From Numida meleagris (lineage: Eukaryota; Chordata; Aves; Galliformes; Numididae), in contig NC_034410.1 of assembly GCF_002078875.1 (NCBI RefSeq), positions 42,520,798 through 42,584,797 on the forward strand: 64,000 nucleotides of DNA, in the 5' to 3' direction. The stretch's first letter is position 1; each line of letters starts with the position of its first letter. The notes beneath the pieces are model-generated. The model did not search any database. It was not told the origin of the DNA and saw only the letters and a program-made list of their open reading frames with translations. A program made the translations under genes and the position numbers. Positions 59,586 through 64,000 of this stretch are shown here, one piece after another.

Positions 59586-60724
59586 AAGAGCAAAAGGTTT
59601 CTTCCCTACCTCCTATTTCTTCATTTCTTCTCATCTGTATACCTTTGGTTTTGTTATTCAGCTCCATTGATTTCATACTGACCCCCAGGTTCCACTCCTG
59701 GTGGACTGTACTTGTGCTAATGTAAAATACAATGTGCAAGTACTCCAGCGCGTTGCAGAAATTGTCAAGTTAGAGGTTTCAGTAACTAGACTACATCTTT
59801 TGGGACTTCTGTTACTTCAGAAAGTATTATCTGATATTGTTTAAAAGGCTGTTTGTTTCACCTTTTGTTCCTTCTTTTCATGAAGCTGGAGGTAGCTTAA
59901 TGCGTATGCTTGAGGAGAGTTTTCTAATAACAGATTAATACATTGCTGCATATAATGTTAATTACAACTGTCTACCACCAGTGGAAGAGAATTTCTTCCT
60001 GCTGATTAGATGATGGGCATCTTAAAATGATGACCCTACGCTCGTCAGCATTAGTATTCCGAGCGAATGCAGCTTTGTAGTGAATCCGAGCATTTCACTT
60101 CCACAGCAGAGTCTGCTGCGTATGCATTGTGCTGATCAAATTCAGAAGGTTTTTTGTTTGGCTGGCTTTTTTTGAGAGTTTTTTCTGTATTAGAAGCAGT
60201 AACAACTTTAAATTAAGCCTCAGTCTGGCATGAAGCAAAGTTGTAACTTTTAAAAACAAGGCATTTCTATGGCTCTTTCCATCTTTTTGAAGTCATATAT
60301 TCAATGGAATTTGATTATTTTATTTCCTTGCACAGTTAATTCTCAGACTGCAATCTCCCACTGACTGATTCACTGCTGCCTAACGTGCCATGTTGGTCTG
60401 CCAAAATCATTTTGGTGTCCCTACCAGCCAAACAAGAACAGGGTCACTGGCACCAGTTACTGGCTCTACAGGGAGAAGTAGTCAGTATCACCATCCATGT
60501 ACCTTCACCTCCTGACTGAGTCGGTGTTTCAAGAAATTAATTTTGGAATTTGGCAAGGGAACGGGACATCATAAATGGACAGATTTCTCTGCACAGATAG
60601 CTAAGTAATTAGTTCCCATTTAAGACAACAGTCATCCAAGCTGCTCTGCGTTGAGCCAAATTGAAGCGTACTCAAAGCAGATTGGAGGAATGAGCCTAAA
60701 TTTGAAACTAATATTCTTAGAACT
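59586..60724. other. Unique noncoding sequence
   Basis: AT-rich; nothing recognised. Confidence 0.5.
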
Positions 60725-61105
60725 TTTTAAAATTTAATTATTATTTGCCATTTGTTTATTTAGTGCCATTTCTTCCCTCTTTCATCAAGTGGAGGCTTTC
60801 CATTAAATCAGCCAGTCAACTTGTGTCAATGCGGCAGAATCAAGCTTTTGATATTAGTAATAAAGAACACATTTAGAGGACACTTTTTTTTCCAGAAAGT
60901 AATGCCAGCTTTTCTTTCCACTACGAGACTGGCTGTTCCATGACAACTGGAATAGAAATATGATTTTTCAGTTGAAAAATCCTAAAGAGACTCATAATAA
61001 TGAGGCCCGCTCTGGGCTGATGGAGGGAATCAGTGCTTTTGAATAAAGTGCTCCAGCAATTTTAGGCAGGGCTATTTTCTGAAACAGTAGGGCGGAAACT
61101 CTCTG
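60725..61105. promoter_or_regulatory. Constrained-looking noncoding block with 20-bp palindrome (candidate enhancer)
   Basis: Even-textured AT-rich sequence with homeodomain-like words (AAATTTAATTATTATTTGCC, CCATTAAATCAGCC) and CGGCAGAATCAAGC. A perfect palindrome is present: GATTTTTCA at 60962-60970, GT, TGAAAAATC at 60973-60981. No repeat signature and no frame. Candidate by texture only. Confidence 0.3.
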
Positions 61106-64000
61106 AAAACCCAAATACAATCAGGCAAAGGATTAACTTCTGCTTTATGGCTGCTAAATTGAATTATCACTGGAGAGGAAAAAAAGAAAAACAACACAAC
61201 AAAAAACAGGTTTACCCAGGCATTGATTCCCTGTTGTTGTCAAACTCCAGCTGTTCTGTGAAAAGGAGCGGTAGGGTCATCACATCGCTCTTCTTCCACA
61301 CAGGGGAGGATCAATACCTGCAGAATAATTCAGGTACTTGTAATTACAAGGTCTTGGTGCTTTTGCCTGCAGGTTAAATGACTGTCAGTGACGAGTTAGT
61401 GGGTTTATTTTTTCTGAAAGCCCCAAAACATGTGTTTTTTGCTTCTTTTCCAACAAGAAGAGATCTTGAACAACAAGAAGTGATTCCTGACATCTTAAAA
61501 TTGCTTGCTCTGCGTACTGGTGGGTCTGTCCAGGGTGTGTGTGCAGGATTACCTTTGGCACCATTTATTCCAAGGAACTGCATTTCTTTGCTTTCCTGTA
61601 ATCGCTTCTGTTTTATATAATGGTAAAAGAAACAGTCTGTGGATGACAACAGGAGTGGGGAAAGGCCTTTCCAGTGACTGGGACTGAGCTCCCTTTCAGA
61701 AGGACCGGCTGATGTACCCAGCGCCGCAGTGCACACTGGTGGGTGAGCCTGCATCTCCAGACTCAAATAGCAGAGCTCCAGCACATGTACTGGAGAGCCT
61801 TCTGCTGGGTTATTGCTGCTCAGGGGCTTGAAGTGCTAACTTGGATCTCTGACCTATATCAGCTGTCACTGTGGATTAAGCTATACCCTGTCCATACAGT
61901 GGTATGAACCATAGGGCTCCTTCTGTATCTGTGCGTGTGAAGGCATGCCTGCCTGCTGAGCACTCCTGCCAGGCTGCAGTGACCGATCTCCTGCATGCTC
62001 GTTGGGGGCGTGCTCATGTTGAAAGTTGTATGTTATGGTAAATGTTTTACCTTGCATTACAGGGAAGAATAAGTCGATTTCTCAGCTGGATCTTCTTGGT
62101 TAGACTACCCACAACCTCTCAAAAATCTGATGCCTGCCCAATATCTGATGCTCACTTTGAACAGGGTTTTTCTTGTCTTTGGAACAATGCAGTGGCTCCA
62201 AATATTTAGTTACCTGTCGTTACTTCATCTGGAGGGACTTAGGGTGCTAGGAAATAGAACAGGAAAAATTCTGAACTACAAGAAAAGTATATTGTTAGTT
62301 ATTACCAGTGATGGCAATTCACTTAAAATCCCTGACTCACCCTTGCAAACATTACTTATACTCCTGTCTTATATTTCATCTGAAAAAAGTAGCGTCCCTA
62401 GCATCATCCAAAATCATGCCCTGTACTGACAGAGGTGGGATGTGTGCCACCCAACAAGAAACAAATACAGCTGTCAGCAGTACCCAGAACCTACAATTTT
62501 TAAAAGGTCTGTCATCTTGGAATTCACCAGACTAAACCATACTTAGCTGGGAGACCAGATGAGATAATAAACAAGCTACAGACTGTCCCTGCTGTGGACA
62601 GCTGGTAATGTCATTTAATTTTTAGCTGGAGATTTATCTGTAGGCTTTCACTTAAATGTCCCAGAATCCAAAAGCATAGAAAAGGATTCTATCTATCTAA
62701 AAATCTATATATAATTCTTACATATTTTAAAGACAGGCAGCTTACTTCTGAGTCGGGGGATTTGCAAGCTTGCATTGTTCTCAAAATATAGAGTACTCAA
62801 TATTTGAAGTTCACAAAAGAACTGAAGGATGGTGTGGGCCACGTAACCTCAGAATTTCCATGTGGAATAGGAAAGGAGTCTTTCAGGGAAAGTATTTATT
62901 GGAAACATTTGAAATGTCTATAGTTCTCTACAATTACGTGATAGACAACTAATTGATTTGACTTTTGAGCATTTACTTACACAGAAAATCCACCCCGATC
63001 CTTGTTTTCACTGAAACATTGATGTTGGGATTATTTTGGATATCCTTTAGCTAGGAATTCCTACGACAGAATTTTCAAATAAGTATATGCAACACAATGA
63101 GGAAGCGGTGTTTATATGAGTCCCTTGAGTCTAAACCAAGGCATTAGCAATTGCTGTAATAACAAAGAAAGGTGCATCCCCTCTTGGCAAATTCTCCTGT
63201 TTGCTTATCTCATGTGTGGCTCTCTGGTGTTTTATTTGAGGAACATTTATTGATTGTTCCTCATTAACAACCACATTGTATTGAATGAAGAGTCAAGCCA
63301 TGTTTGATTTACTGCCCTCAAACCCTTAAGCTTACTACATTCATCCTGGTATTTTTTTTCCATTGCTCTATTCATTAGTTTTAATGTCACTTTGAAAACT
63401 ACATGATTGGAAGCTGATCGTTCTTAGTTCATTTTTCTTTAATGAGGGAAGAACTCTAATATAGTAGGAACATAGCAGCTCATCCAAATTGGCATAGCTA
63501 ATATCCAGAGCAGGGTATTTCCAATCTGATACTATCTTACTGAGAATGTCCAATATACTAGACGGTGCAGATGAGAGTATAGGAAATTCCCTAGGGGACA
63601 GCTGTTAGCTTTATTCAGTGATTGACTTTTGCCCTGAAATAAAGGAGTTTATTGTTCAATTTAATGCTGTTTAGTTTAACAATCTGTGTTGTTTTTTTTT
63701 TTAATGTGATGTATTTGGGTTTTTATTTTGCTGCTGAGAAGTTTAGCTCTTGCTTAGCTCTAGCACTATTAAATTCCTCTTCTACAAGAACAGCACAGGC
63801 TGTAGTTGTGGCCACCACTCTGTCCCTCTCCTGTTCTGTTCTGGACCCAGTGCCAACTTAGTTTTATTTCCACAGCCTCTCTCTACACGTATCTTACTGT
63901 TTTGGAGGTCTAGATGTTCTTGAATTCCCAGTCAGCATAAATACAAATATTACATCTGCCTTTTCTGATTACTGGTGTACAGGAAGCTCTCACCGCCCCT
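61106..64000. other. Unique noncoding sequence
   Basis: Includes a 136-codon minus-strand frame (61374-61784) overlapped by plus-strand frames, with no recognisable content. A T-rich stretch lies near 63.69 kb. No repeat or RNA gene seen. Confidence 0.5.

Noticed and set aside
61374..61784. 136-codon minus-strand ORF
   Set aside because: No domain and overlapping plus-strand frames; consistent with chance.
1..64000. CRISPR array, operons, bacterial-type genes or a novel defence system
   Set aside because: No regularly spaced repeats, no dense coding and no ribosome-binding sites. The sequence is vertebrate nuclear noncoding DNA.

Overview
The window looks like a gene-poor stretch of bird nuclear DNA, most likely from a galliform (chicken-like) species. 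It is AT-rich, low in repeats, and has no convincing protein-coding exon, tRNA or rRNA gene. The bird call rests on about 14 remnants of the CR1 LINE, nearly all anchored at the CR1 3' end and several ending in the ATTCTRTG-type tail. It also rests on a small solo LTR with a 6-bp target duplication, as expected of alpharetrovirus-like (class II) avian elements. Nothing here can place the locus on a chromosome; it could be intergenic or a very large intron.

Layout. 0-8 kb: unique sequence with one very old amniote repeat (about 0.8 kb) and an unassigned 183-codon minus-strand ORF (5.6-6.2 kb). 8.4-9.1 kb: a CR1 fragment with readable but broken ORF2 C-terminal coding. 10-16 kb: two old 'gacttca'-motif relics, four short CR1 tails in both orientations, and an 86-nt strong hairpin at 14.3 kb. 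16.3-17.35 kb: AT-rich sequence that looks constrained, with a perfect 26-bp palindrome. 20.9-24.8 kb: a tRNA-derived SINE relic, two CR1 copies and a MIR-like relic. 26.7-27.1 kb: a second constrained-looking block. 28.7-29.7 kb: two CR1 tails. 30-41 kb: mostly unique, with one small palindrome and another constrained-looking block at 39.6 kb. 41.9-44.5 kb: CR1 tails, an A-rich block, an old relic and a GC-richer promoter-like block with a TATA-like box and a good splice donor. 47.3 kb: an exon-like open segment. 50.4-53.3 kb: an inverted CR1 piece and the longest CR1 (about 1.6 kb), carrying reverse-transcriptase motifs but dead. 55.0 kb: the solo LTR. 57.8 kb: another CR1 tail. 60.7-61.1 kb: a constrained-looking block with a 20-bp palindrome.

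There is no operon-like or pathway relation to describe. The CR1 copies are dead passengers, probably mobilised in trans when they inserted. The items most likely to be functional are the noncoding candidates: the 14.3-kb hairpin, the 44.3-kb promoter-like block and the four constrained-looking AT-rich segments. All of these need alignment or expression data, because sequence conservation cannot be measured from a single window. Most open frames are near the length expected by chance in this much noncoding DNA.
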